Part shown: piece after piece, positions 1 to 8,398 of the stretch | Layout: the number at the start of each line of letters is the position of its first letter | Position numbering within the stretch: the first letter of the stretch is position 1 | Source: Pseudomonadota bacterium | GTDB taxonomy: Bacteria; Pseudomonadota; Gammaproteobacteria; Burkholderiales; Burkholderiaceae | Reading direction: 5' to 3' | Length of the DNA: 9,119 nucleotides | Assembly (NCBI GenBank): GCA_021783435.1 | Contig: JAJXUC010000154.1 | Span: forward strand, 1-9,119 | Made by a program: the position numbers and the translations under genes | Notes under the pieces: generated by a model | What the model was told of the DNA's origin: nothing | Seen by the model: the letters and a program-made list of their open reading frames with translations, nothing else | Database searches by the model: none

Positions 1-1875
1 GGCAATCGGCGCAAGAAGATCCGCGAGACCCTGTTCGAGCAAATAGGCATTCAGGACGCCGGCGGGCTGTTCACGACCTACGAGTTCGTCTGGCGCGGCA
101 CCCGGCGCGAGGTGGAGGTGCTGTACGAGAACGTCCGCGAGATGACCGACGACCGCCTGCGTGGCCGGTCGGGCGCCTGGTCGGTGGTGATTGATTTTCC
201 GTTCGATGACGCGAAATTTGGCCCGGCGGATGATCTGGCGCGCCTCGGCGAGTACCACGGCGGCGATACAAAAACGCTCGTGTGGCTTCCCTCCTTCCTC
301 AGCAACAAGGCGCTGGCTGACCTCGGCCGCCTGGTAATGCTCGATTACATCCTGCAAGGCGACCGCTTCGACAACTACGCTGCGCATCTTTCGTTCGTCG
401 ACCGTGTGCAGGCCAAGGCACTGGCCAGGAATCAGCTCGATCAGTTGCGGATCAAGCTCCGGTCACAGCTCGAGGTGGCGTACGGGATCAGCACCGAGCC
501 GCGAGACGCGGTGAGCAACCCGCTTTCGGCAGACCAGCAGTTCCGGTCACTGGACCCGACACTGTCGCCGCGCCCTCCCGTGGGCGCCGACTTTCGCAGC
601 GCCTTCGAGAGCCTGCTGGGTCAGTTGTTTGCCCATCAATACCCGGCACATCCCGAGTTCGACACCGAGATCAAGACCAGCGTCATCAAGAAGGTTTGGC
701 CCGAAGTGCAGAAGGCCATCGAATCGCCCGGCCAGCGCGGGCTGGTGCAAGACAGCTCGACACGCAAGCTGGTGCGCGCCGTAGTGAACCCCTGCCAACT
801 CGGCCAGATGGGCGAAACCCACCTGCTGATCGAGCCGCATTGGCAGTCGCGATTCGGACAGTGCCACGCGCGCGACGGCGGCGGCCCGATCACGGTGGCC
901 AAGTTGCGCCGCTGGATCGACACCCCAGTGCCGATGGGACTGCCGATCGAACTGCAGAACCTGATCATCCTGGCGTACGCCGCGTCCACCAACCGCCGCT
1001 TCACGCTGCGCGGCGGGCCGGTCGAACCCGCCATCGACAGCCTGTCCGACGACCTGGAGTTGAAGGAACAGACCCTGCCCAACGCCGCCGACTGGCAGAC
1101 GGCGCTGCAACGGGCCTCCAGCCTCTTCGGCCTGACGCTCGCGCAGACGCTCAATGCCGCCAATGTCGGCCGCCTGGTCGATGACGTGAAGCAAGCGGCC
1201 AGCGGCAAGCGCGAGGCCGTGGGGCGGTTGGTTGCCCAGGTGCGTGACCGGTCGAACCGCTATGCAGGGGGCGCCACCGGTGCCCGTCAACAATCGGCGG
1301 AATCGGCACAGGCGCTGCTGACAACGCTCACGCAGGCCGCAGAAGGTGATGTCGTGACATCGCTGACGAGCGCGACCCTGAATACTTCGGAGGCGGCGGT
1401 GAGCCGCACCCTCGGCCAGGCGCAGGCGTGCGCCGACGCGCTCACCAACGGCAACTGGCAATTGTTCGACGTGGTCCGCGAACTCGGGGACCATCGACGC
1501 GAAGCGGCGGCCGGCATCATGACTCGCCTCGCCGAGGTGCTGACCGCCGACGAGCATGTCGTCCCGCTCAAGTCGCGGCTGGCAGAGCTCGAACGAGACG
1601 CCATGCAGTTGCTCGCGGCCGCTGCGCCCGCGCACCCACCCGCACCTGCACCGGTCGCATCCGGTGGGACTGCTCCAGCCACGCCACTGCCCCCGGTCTT
1701 GCCACCCGCGCCGGGCTACAACGGCCCAGAGGTGGTGGAAGAGAAGCAGGCGCTTCATCTGACCGGCGCCGCCGCAGTGGCGGAGCTGGATGACCTGAAG
1801 ACGCGCATTGCACGCGACCGCGATCTGGAACTCATTCTCAGTTGGCGGCTGGAGCGCAAGGGCACCAAGCTATGA
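1..1875 (+). CDS. pglY: BREX-2 ATPase PglY, C-terminal part (5' end outside window)
   Basis: The reading frame is open from the first base and ends at a TGA at 1873-1875, leaving 624 visible residues. The GTG at 112 is internal and not a credible start. The family is usually about 1,200 residues or more, with a P-loop ATPase domain in the N-terminal half, so the Walker motifs are expected outside the window and none is visible here. The visible part opens with a KKIRETLFEQIGI stretch and a VVIDFPFDD strand typical of the large BrxC/PglY phage-resistance ATPases. It continues with long helical stretches and ends in a proline/alanine-rich tether encoded at about 1615-1728, followed by a short charged helix. 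Assignment rests on family resemblance and on the position immediately before pglZ-brxD-brxHI, which is the type 2 BREX order. PglY ATPase activity was reported for the Streptomyces Pgl system; its exact job in defence is unclear. The stop overlaps the pglZ start by 4 nt. Confidence 0.85.
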   Translation, partial: GNRRKKIRETLFEQIGIQDAGGLFTTYEFVWRGTRREVEVLYENVREMTDDRLRGRSGAWSVVIDFPFDDAKFGPADDLARLGEYHGGDTKTLVWLPSFLSNKALADLGRLVMLDYILQGDRFDNYAAHLSFVDRVQAKALARNQLDQLRIKLRSQLEVAYGISTEPRDAVSNPLSADQQFRSLDPTLSPRPPVGADFRSAFESLLGQLFAHQYPAHPEFDTEIKTSVIKKVWPEVQKAIESPGQRGLVQDSSTRKLVRAVVNPCQLGQMGETHLLIEPHWQSRFGQCHARDGGGPITVAKLRRWIDTPVPMGLPIELQNLIILAYAASTNRRFTLRGGPVEPAIDSLSDDLELKEQTLPNAADWQTALQRASSLFGLTLAQTLNAANVGRLVDDVKQAASGKREAVGRLVAQVRDRSNRYAGGATGARQQSAESAQALLTTLTQAAEGDVVTSLTSATLNTSEAAVSRTLGQAQACADALTNGNWQLFDVVRELGDHRREAAAGIMTRLAEVLTADEHVVPLKSRLAELERDAMQLLAAAAPAHPPAPAPVASGGTAPATPLPPVLPPAPGYNGPEVVEEKQALHLTGAAAVAELDDLKTRIARDRDLELILSWRLERKGTKL

Positions 1876-4571
1876 GCTTGTCGACTCCGCAGATCGCGGC
1901 GCAGCTCGAGCGGGTGCTGTCGAGCGATCCATCCACCGTGGCCTTGGCAATTCGGGCGAAAGCTCGTCAGCCGTGGCCCGAGACGCTGAACCAGCGCGGC
2001 CGGCAGTTCGCGCTGCGGTGGTGCGAGTCGCCCTTGGCCATCCGCGAGGCGCTCTGCGATGTGGAGCAGCATGACCCGGCAACGGCGGGGCTGGTGGTCC
2101 TCACACCGTTGGCGACGCATGAGATCGCCGAGGACATCGCGGCACGCCTGGCGCGCGCACGGGTCTTTCAGCCCGAGGGCTGGGACATCGTCCGTCAGCT
2201 GTTCCAGGCCAAGGAGACCGATGCCCGCCTGGGACGCTTCGCCTGGATGCCGCAGTATCTGATTGACGGCGTGGCACAGGGCCCCTACCCACCCGTAGCC
2301 AATGGCTTTCTCGGCCTGGAGACGGCGTGGCAGGAGGTTCTGCAGCGCCTTTTACACATAACGGCAGCTCGCCCGGACACCGTCGCTCTGCTGGAATGGT
2401 CTATGACTGCCGGCGCCGACGCCACGCTGGATCAACTGCCCCCAGCGGCCAGAGCGGATGTATTACGCTGGCTCTCTGAAACGGCCGGCATCGCCGGGGA
2501 AATGGTTCTGGGCTGCGTCGAGGCCGGTCGAACGGTCGACGCGTTGCCACTCGGGCTGGTTTGCGCAGTGGTGTTCGCACCGGAAGGCGAGGGTCAGGCC
2601 GCGCTGGGTCAGGCTGCCATCCGCCTCGAGCGGTTCGTCAACGACAAGCACATCGGGGTGCCGGAAGGCCGGGCCTGGGCGCGCGCCGCGGAGCAAGTGG
2701 TGCGGGCAGCCGGGTTGGAGACCGCGCGCGCCACGCTAGACCGTGCAGATGCCTTGCTGCGGGACCTGCGCGTCGCCGAGTTCGCGCATTTGAGCGATCT
2801 GCTTCCAGCGGCGCTGGACCAGCGGATGCACCACTTTGCGCTCGCCCTATCGGCGCATGTCGCCGAACCCAGCGAGGCGAACCTGGCCCAGGTGGAGCTG
2901 CAGGCTGACCGCGTGCTCAGACATACGTTGATGGCGGCCCAGCCACCGCGCGCGGAGCGCGTGGGAATGGCACGCCGTCTGGCGCGTTGGATGCTGGCCG
3001 CACCCCAATCAGTGACGTCGCTGCCGAATGCCGTCGCTTGGCAGGCCGACGAAGGCGCCTTCGTGGACTGGGCACGCTTCCGTCTGCTCGGTGGCGACGA
3101 GATTCCAGAGCTCTCGCAAGCCTACGGCGCCTGCCGTGAGGCGCTCATCGCGCGCCGCAACAAGTTCGATAAGCCGTTCGCCCAAGCGTTGATCGAGTGG
3201 AACGCGAACAAACCGAGTGCCTACGGGCGGCTGGTCCCGGTCGAGTCCGTACTCGAGCATGTCGTGGCGCCGATCGCTGCTGCCCATCCGACCTTGCTGC
3301 TGGTGATGGATGGGTTGAGCATCAGCATCTTCCGGGAGTTGTTCGCGCGCTGTGCAAGCCATGGATGGGCCGAGATGGTGTCAGCCGACCTCGGGCGGCC
3401 TCTCGTCGGCGTAGCGGCATTGCCCACCGTCACCGAGGTGAGCCGTACCAGCCTGCTGTGTGGACGGCTCACGCTGGGAGTCGCCGCGCAGGAGCGATCG
3501 GGATTCGCTTCGCATGCGGCGCTGCTGGCGCACAGCCGCGCCGGAGCACCGCCCCGGTTGTTCCACAAGGCCGATCTTGCCGACTCGACCAACCTGGCCA
3601 CCGAGGTGCGCGCGGCAATCGCGGACCCTCATCAACGCGTGATCGGCGTGATCTACAACGCGGTCGACGATCACTTGAGTGGCCCCGACCAGCTGCATCA
3701 GCGCTGGACGCTCGAAGACCTGCGGCTGCTGCTGCCGCTGCTGCGTGAGGCCCGGGAAGCAAGACGCGTGGTGGTGATTACCGCCGACCATGGACATCTG
3801 CTAGAAGACAGCACGACCCAATTGAGTAACGGCAGCGAGAGCGATCGCTGGCGCCCGGGTACGGATAGCCGTGCACCGCACGAGGTGACGGTAAGCGGCG
3901 GCCGCGTCGTGACGAGCGATGGCACGAATGCGGTCGTGTGTCTCTGGGGAGAAAGCACTCGATACGGCGGGCGTAAGAACGGCTATCACGGTGGCCTGTC
4001 ACCGCAGGAGGTGACGGTGCCGCTGAGCGTGTTGGTGCCCTTGGGGCTCAACCTGCCTGGATGGACGCCCGCACCGCCTGCTCAGCCCGAGTGGTGGGAG
4101 TTGCCGCCGATCCCGAAATCGAACGAAAGCAAGACCGCGGTCGCATTACCGACTCGAATCGCTGGTCGCAGGGCGACCGCGCAAGCGGATCAGCCGGGGT
4201 TGTTCACGGACGCAGAGCTGCCACCGACACCTGCGCCCGCGGCACAGGACTGGATCGCCGTCTTGCTCGGCGGGCCCATCTACGCGTCACAAAGGCAACT
4301 AGCTGCGCGAGTTGCACTCCCAGACGAAAAGATGCGGGCGCTTCTGACCGCGCTCTCTGAACGTGGCGGCAAGCTCTCACGCGCTGCGCTGGCGCAGCGG
4401 CTCTCGCTGCCGGAGGTCCGCCTCGGCGGCATGCTGAGCGCGGTTAGGCGAATTCTGAACGTGGACCAAACGCCGGTGCTGGTCATCGATGAGGCGGCTG
4501 GGACAGTCGAGTTGAACATCGCGCTGTTGCAGCAGCAGTTCCGCGTCGGTGGCCCAGGGGGTCAACGATGA
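1872..4571 (+). CDS. pglZ: BREX-2 alkaline phosphatase-superfamily protein PglZ
   Basis: This is an 899-residue protein with a PglZ domain at about residues 470-740. Visible active-site-like motifs of the alkaline phosphatase superfamily are LLLVMDG (D480), PTVTEVSRTS (518-527, the nucleophile region), YNAVDDH (D599, D600, H601), ITADHGH (D639, H640, H642) and YHGGLSPQE (H706). All metal-ligand candidates are present, so the enzyme looks intact. A linker rich in Pro/Ala follows, and the last ~105 residues (from D793) look like one or two winged-helix units; that part is inference. I chose the ATG at 1872 because it overlaps the pglY stop as ATGA and has AAGGG at 1858-1862. An in-frame TTG at 1842 would add ten residues and is less likely. 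PglZ is the hallmark protein of all BREX types. Its biochemical role is debated, with hydrolase or nuclease activity proposed. It also overlaps brxD by 4 nt. Confidence 0.95.
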   Translation: MSLSTPQIAAQLERVLSSDPSTVALAIRAKARQPWPETLNQRGRQFALRWCESPLAIREALCDVEQHDPATAGLVVLTPLATHEIAEDIAARLARARVFQPEGWDIVRQLFQAKETDARLGRFAWMPQYLIDGVAQGPYPPVANGFLGLETAWQEVLQRLLHITAARPDTVALLEWSMTAGADATLDQLPPAARADVLRWLSETAGIAGEMVLGCVEAGRTVDALPLGLVCAVVFAPEGEGQAALGQAAIRLERFVNDKHIGVPEGRAWARAAEQVVRAAGLETARATLDRADALLRDLRVAEFAHLSDLLPAALDQRMHHFALALSAHVAEPSEANLAQVELQADRVLRHTLMAAQPPRAERVGMARRLARWMLAAPQSVTSLPNAVAWQADEGAFVDWARFRLLGGDEIPELSQAYGACREALIARRNKFDKPFAQALIEWNANKPSAYGRLVPVESVLEHVVAPIAAAHPTLLLVMDGLSISIFRELFARCASHGWAEMVSADLGRPLVGVAALPTVTEVSRTSLLCGRLTLGVAAQERSGFASHAALLAHSRAGAPPRLFHKADLADSTNLATEVRAAIADPHQRVIGVIYNAVDDHLSGPDQLHQRWTLEDLRLLLPLLREAREARRVVVITADHGHLLEDSTTQLSNGSESDRWRPGTDSRAPHEVTVSGGRVVTSDGTNAVVCLWGESTRYGGRKNGYHGGLSPQEVTVPLSVLVPLGLNLPGWTPAPPAQPEWWELPPIPKSNESKTAVALPTRIAGRRATAQADQPGLFTDAELPPTPAPAAQDWIAVLLGGPIYASQRQLAARVALPDEKMRALLTALSERGGKLSRAALAQRLSLPEVRLGGMLSAVRRILNVDQTPVLVIDEAAGTVELNIALLQQQFRVGGPGGQR

Positions 4572-5878
4572 TAAGTGCCGCACGCCGGGAAGACATCGTC
4601 GGTGCCCTGCGTCGCGGCACCGTACCGAGCAGCGGCCTGGACGCGCTTGCCGTGGGCATCGAATCATTCGCGCCCACCCTTGACGAGGAGTTGGCAGCGG
4701 TCGCCGCTGGCCGGGGCGGTTTCAAGGCCGTGCGCGGCGAATATGGTACCGGCAAGACCTTCTTCGGACGTTGGCTGCAGGAGCGGGCGCGCGCCCGCGG
4801 CTTTGCGGCGACGGAAGTCCAGATCAACGAGACCGAAACGCCACTGCACCGCCTGGAGACGGTCTACCGCCGACTCGTCGAACACCTGGGAACGGCAGAT
4901 ACCGCCAGCGGCGCCTTCCGCGGTGTCGTTGATGGTTGGTTCTATGCACTGGAGCAGGATGTTCTGGCCGACGCGTCGATCGACCCCAACGACGCCAAGG
5001 AATTGCTGACGCGCACCGATGCGTTGATGGAGGCGCGCATTGCCACCATCAGCAAGACGGCCCCTGCGTTCTCTGCCGCACTTCGCACCTACCGGCACGC
5101 TTTGGCGGCCGGGGATGGCATGTTGGCGGACGGTCTCATCAGCTGGTTGGCGGGCCAGCCGAACGTGGCGGCCAGCGTCAAGCGCGCAGCGGGCATCAAG
5201 GGTGACCTCGATCATTTCGGCGCCACCAACTTCCTGGTGGGCCTGCTCACCATCCTGCGCGACAGCGGTTACTCCGGTCTGGTCATGGTGCTGGACGAGG
5301 TGGAAACGCTGCAGCGCATGCGCACCGATACGCGCGAGAAGGGCCTGAACGCTCTCAGGCAATGGATCGATGAGATCGATGCGGGGCGGTATCCCGGCCT
5401 CTACCTGGTCGTCACGGGGACACCGGCGTTCTTCGACGGCCCCCAGGGCGTGCAGCGCCTGGCGCCGCTGGCCCAACGTCTGCACGTCGACTTCGGCACC
5501 GACCGTCGCTTCGACAATGCCCGGGCGGTCCAGATCCGCCTGGCACCCTTCGACCATACGGCCCTGCTTGCCGTGGGACGACGCGTCCGAGACATTTTCG
5601 CCGAAGGCCGCGCCCACGAGCAGCGCCTGCGCAGTGTCGTGGACGACGGCTACCTCGACACGCTGGCCCGTGCCGTGGCCGGCGGCTTGGGCGGCAAGAT
5701 CGGCGTGGCGCCGCGGCTGTTCCTGAAGAAACTCGTCGCCGACATTCTAGATCGCGTCGATCTGCACGAAGACTTCGATCCACGCCGGCACTACAGTCTG
5801 ACGCTCTCCGAGAGCGAGATGTCGGTAGTCGAACGCGCTGCCGCAAGCGCCACTTCGGTGGACGACATCGAGCTGTGA
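4568..5878 (+). CDS. brxD: BREX system ATP-binding protein BrxD
   Basis: This 436-residue P-loop ATPase has a clear Walker A at residues 57-64 (GEYGTGKT), a Walker B at about 238-244 (LVMVLDE, with D243 and E244) and a sensor-1-like strand VVTGTP at 281-286. This arrangement is that of the AAA-type ATP-binding family used in type 2 BREX (DUF2791-like). The length is normal for the family and no motif is missing. The ATG at 4568 overlaps the pglZ stop as ATGA and is preceded by AGGGGG at a short distance, so the start is well supported. The next gene begins inside its stop codon (GTGA). Its role is known only as a conserved type 2 BREX accessory component; a motor or remodelling function beside PglY is inference. 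The order pglZ-brxD-brxHI is what distinguishes a type 2 BREX locus from the other BREX types. Confidence 0.92.
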   Translation: MISAARREDIVGALRRGTVPSSGLDALAVGIESFAPTLDEELAAVAAGRGGFKAVRGEYGTGKTFFGRWLQERARARGFAATEVQINETETPLHRLETVYRRLVEHLGTADTASGAFRGVVDGWFYALEQDVLADASIDPNDAKELLTRTDALMEARIATISKTAPAFSAALRTYRHALAAGDGMLADGLISWLAGQPNVAASVKRAAGIKGDLDHFGATNFLVGLLTILRDSGYSGLVMVLDEVETLQRMRTDTREKGLNALRQWIDEIDAGRYPGLYLVVTGTPAFFDGPQGVQRLAPLAQRLHVDFGTDRRFDNARAVQIRLAPFDHTALLAVGRRVRDIFAEGRAHEQRLRSVVDDGYLDTLARAVAGGLGGKIGVAPRLFLKKLVADILDRVDLHEDFDPRRHYSLTLSESEMSVVERAAASATSVDDIEL

Positions 5879-7908
5879 GCGAATTCGAGCAACTGCACCC
5901 TTCCCTGCAGTACCACGTCGTCAATACGTTGGGTTGGAGCACGCTGCGCCCGCCCCAACTGGCGGCGATCGCGCCGATTCACGCAGGAACTCATTGCCTG
6001 CTACTCGCGCCGACCGCCGGCGGCAAGACAGAGGCGGCGGCGATCCCGATCCTGTCGAGGATGCTTCTCGAGGCCTGGCCCGGGACGAGCGTTCTCTACG
6101 TCTGCCCGATCAAGGCGTTGCTGAACAACCTGGAGCCCAGGCTCTCGCATTACGCCGGCCTCGTGGGACGCCGCGTCGAGGTCTGGCACGGGGACATCTC
6201 CCAGTCGCGCAAAAAACGGGCGCTCAAGGATGCGCCCGACATCCTTCTCACGACTCCCGAGTCGGTCGAGGCCATGCTGATCTCTGCACGAGTCGATCGG
6301 CCTACATGGTTCGGCAACCTGCAGGCGGTGATCGTCGACGAGCTGCACGCGTTCGCCGGCGACGACCGCGGCTGGCACCTGCGATCGGTGCTCCACCGGC
6401 TGGACCAGTATTTGGAGCGACCGCTTCAGCGCATCGGCCTGTCGGCGACGGTCAGCAACCCGAGCGAGCTGCTGGCCTGGTTAGCGCCCGTCGGGAGCAG
6501 ATGCGTCGTCGGCAGCGCGAGCGTCAGCACCGACGCCGACGTGACCATCGACCACGTGGGCTCGCTCGAGGACGCCGCAACCGTGATAGCGCGGCTGCAC
6601 CGCGGTGAGAAGCGGCTCGTGTTTTGCGACTCCCGCAGCAGCGTGGAGCAACTGAGCAGCATGTTGCGGCTGCATGCGATCAGGACCTTCGTGAGTCATG
6701 CCTCGCTCAGCTTGTCCGAACGGCGACAGGCCGAGGCGGCGTTCTCCGAGGAGCGGGACTGCGTAATCGTCGCCACCTCGACGCTGGAGCTCGGCATCGA
6801 CGTGGGCGATCTCGATCGCGTGGTCCAAATCGACTCGCCATCGAGCGTCTCATCGTTTCTCCAGCGAATGGGCCGCACGGGGCGGCGGACCGGTGGTCGT
6901 CGCAATTGCCTCTTCCTGGCCACGAACGACAACGCCTTCCTCCTGGCCCTTGGCGTGACGCAGAAATGGTCCGAAGCATGGGTCGAGGCAGCGATGCCGC
7001 CTGGGGAGCCATGGCACATCGTCGCGCAACAGGCGTTGGTGTTGAGCCTCGAGCGAGGCGAGCTCGCAACCGGGGAATTGGTCGAGCTCCTTCACGGGTC
7101 ATTCCCTGAGCTTCCGATCGCCGATATTGAGGCACTCGTCGAGCACCTGGTGAGACAGCGGTTCCTCGATCGCAGTGAGGGCGTGGTGCGGGTTGGCCCG
7201 CAGACTGAGAGCAGCTACGCGCGCGGCCATTACCGTGATCTGCTGGCGTCCTTCAGCGGCTCCCAACTACTGACCGGCCGGCACGGCGCCACCGAAGTCG
7301 GATACATCGACCCAACCGTATTGACCGGTCACCCCGATGAACGCCTGCTCTTGCTAGCTGGCAGAAGCTGGCGCGTCACCCACATTGACTGGTCTAAGCG
7401 GATCGTGTGGCTAGAGCCGGCCGCTGGTGGTGGCAAAGCGCGCTGGATTGGAGGCGCACGCAGTCTGGGACGCGAGGTGTGTCATGGCATCCGCACGGTG
7501 CTCGCGAACGGCGCCTCGCCCGCCGTCACTTTGTCGAGGCGCGCGGGCGCCGCACTGCGTTCGCTAGCCGAGGAAATTCCCATGTCCTCAGGAACGAGCT
7601 TAGTAATTTCACGGGCCAACGGCGCGCCGATACAAACTTGGACGTTCGCCGGGACGCGAGCGAACCGCACTCTGGCTCGCCAGGTGTCGACCGGCGCCGC
7701 AAAGGTTCGTTTCGATGCGTTAAGCGTGCAGGCGCCTATTGCGTCCCTGGCCGCCACGCTGCCTAAACGCATCGCTCTGACTGGCGACGAACTTGCGGTC
7801 TTCCACGATTCGATCAAGTTCGCCGACTGCGTGCCGCGACCGCTGCTCTCCAGGACGATCGTGGCACGGAATTTTGAGATTACCCGGGAGACGGTGAACA
7901 ATGAGTGA
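5875..7908 (+). CDS. brxHI: BREX-2 Lhr-like DELH-box helicase BrxHI
   Basis: This 677-residue superfamily 2 helicase has a complete motif set: RPPQ near 25-28, motif I APTAGGKT (45-52), motif Ib TTPES (126-130), motif II DELH (155-158), motif III SAT (190-192), motif V TSTLELGID (301-309) and motif VI QRMGRTGRR (330-338). The DELH box and the spacing match Lhr-type helicases, which translocate on single-stranded DNA and unwind DNA or RNA-DNA hybrids. The C-terminal ~300 residues should hold the winged-helix and Lhr-core parts. The start is GTG at 5875, overlapping the brxD stop as GTGA. There is no strong Shine-Dalgarno sequence close to it, so translation probably depends on coupling with brxD. 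BrxHI is the standard last gene of type 2 BREX loci. A general DNA-repair Lhr helicase is the alternative, but the tight operon argues against it. Confidence 0.92.
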   Translation: MSEFEQLHPSLQYHVVNTLGWSTLRPPQLAAIAPIHAGTHCLLLAPTAGGKTEAAAIPILSRMLLEAWPGTSVLYVCPIKALLNNLEPRLSHYAGLVGRRVEVWHGDISQSRKKRALKDAPDILLTTPESVEAMLISARVDRPTWFGNLQAVIVDELHAFAGDDRGWHLRSVLHRLDQYLERPLQRIGLSATVSNPSELLAWLAPVGSRCVVGSASVSTDADVTIDHVGSLEDAATVIARLHRGEKRLVFCDSRSSVEQLSSMLRLHAIRTFVSHASLSLSERRQAEAAFSEERDCVIVATSTLELGIDVGDLDRVVQIDSPSSVSSFLQRMGRTGRRTGGRRNCLFLATNDNAFLLALGVTQKWSEAWVEAAMPPGEPWHIVAQQALVLSLERGELATGELVELLHGSFPELPIADIEALVEHLVRQRFLDRSEGVVRVGPQTESSYARGHYRDLLASFSGSQLLTGRHGATEVGYIDPTVLTGHPDERLLLLAGRSWRVTHIDWSKRIVWLEPAAGGGKARWIGGARSLGREVCHGIRTVLANGASPAVTLSRRAGAALRSLAEEIPMSSGTSLVISRANGAPIQTWTFAGTRANRTLARQVSTGAAKVRFDALSVQAPIASLAATLPKRIALTGDELAVFHDSIKFADCVPRPLLSRTIVARNFEITRETVNNE

Positions 7909-7975
7909 AAGCCCGGCATACAGTCAAACGGCCACGCCGGGGCGACTTGTGTGTTCGCATTGGCACCGACAATAG
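7901..7975 (+). other. 24-codon mini-ORF overlapping the brxHI stop, in frame with the next gene
   Basis: An ATG at 7901 overlaps the end of brxHI by 8 nt. It opens 24 codons beginning MSESPAYSQT and ends at a TAG (7973-7975). The frame is the same as that of the nuclease-like gene at 7988, and no other stop lies between them. It could be a leader peptide, the remnant of an upstream start of that gene, or chance (one in three for the frame). I see no recognisable motif, and I doubt that it makes a functional protein. Confidence 0.25.
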
Positions 7976-7987
7976 GACTCTCACCTC

Positions 7988-8398
7988 ATGTCTGACGCAC
8001 AGTACAATACGAACCTTGCGGCCGAGTTTCACGTACTGTCGGTCCTGCATCGCCTCGGAGTCGATGCCACGTTAACTCTCGGCAACAAAAAATCCGTGGA
8101 TATCGCCGTTATCAGGTCGGCCGGAAGCGCCATTACCATCGATGTCAAGGGGTTGGCGGGCACAACCTCCTGGCCCGTGGACAACGTCAAAAAGGTCAAG
8201 GACGGGCATTTTCTCGTGTTCGTATGCTACGTCGGTCGGATCCAAGATCCGACAACTCAGCCTGAGGTGTGGATAGTACCTTCCGACTCCCTTGAGCCCT
8301 TCGTGTATAAGTCGCCTAAAGGCCGTCGTGTAGTGCCGCGATCCACCTTGCGTCGTGCGGCCACTAAATTCAAGGATGCCTGGAGCCTCCTGCGATAA
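7988..8398 (+). CDS. small PD-(D/E)XK nuclease-like protein, function unknown
   Basis: This 136-residue protein has the signature of the PD-(D/E)XK nuclease fold: a helix carrying E13 (NTNLAAEFHVLSVLHRLG), then a strand with D38 (GNKKSVDIAVI), then D52-V-K54 in ITIDVKG. E13, D38, D52 and K54 are the expected metal-binding and catalytic set, so the active site looks complete. After it come WPVDN, a hydrophobic FLVFVCYVG strand and PEVWIVPS, typical of small stand-alone proteins of this fold. It has no DNA-binding domain that I can identify. The ATG at 7988 has AGGAC at 7974-7978. It lies 79 nt after brxHI on the same strand, so it may be read through from the BREX operon or have its own promoter; I see no convincing one. 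Its G+C (about 55-60% in the lines I counted) is below that of the BREX genes, suggesting a different origin. Roles as a restriction-type effector or a resolvase-like nuclease are inference. Confidence 0.75.
   Translation: MSDAQYNTNLAAEFHVLSVLHRLGVDATLTLGNKKSVDIAVIRSAGSAITIDVKGLAGTTSWPVDNVKKVKDGHFLVFVCYVGRIQDPTTQPEVWIVPSDSLEPFVYKSPKGRRVVPRSTLRRAATKFKDAWSLLR

Noticed and set aside
547..1758. A 403-codon open frame on the - strand inside pglY
   Set aside because: It is an antisense shadow of a high-GC gene: Arg/Gly/Gln-rich, without recognisable motifs, and lying wholly within a well-supported + strand coding region.
1842..1871. An earlier TTG start for pglZ
   Set aside because: The ATG at 1872 overlaps the pglY stop as ATGA, has a ribosome site at good spacing, and follows the pattern of the other junctions.
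4664..5617. A 317-codon open frame on the - strand inside brxD
   Set aside because: It is opposite a gene with clear Walker A and B motifs; its own translation shows no domain and has the composition expected of an antisense GC-rich frame.
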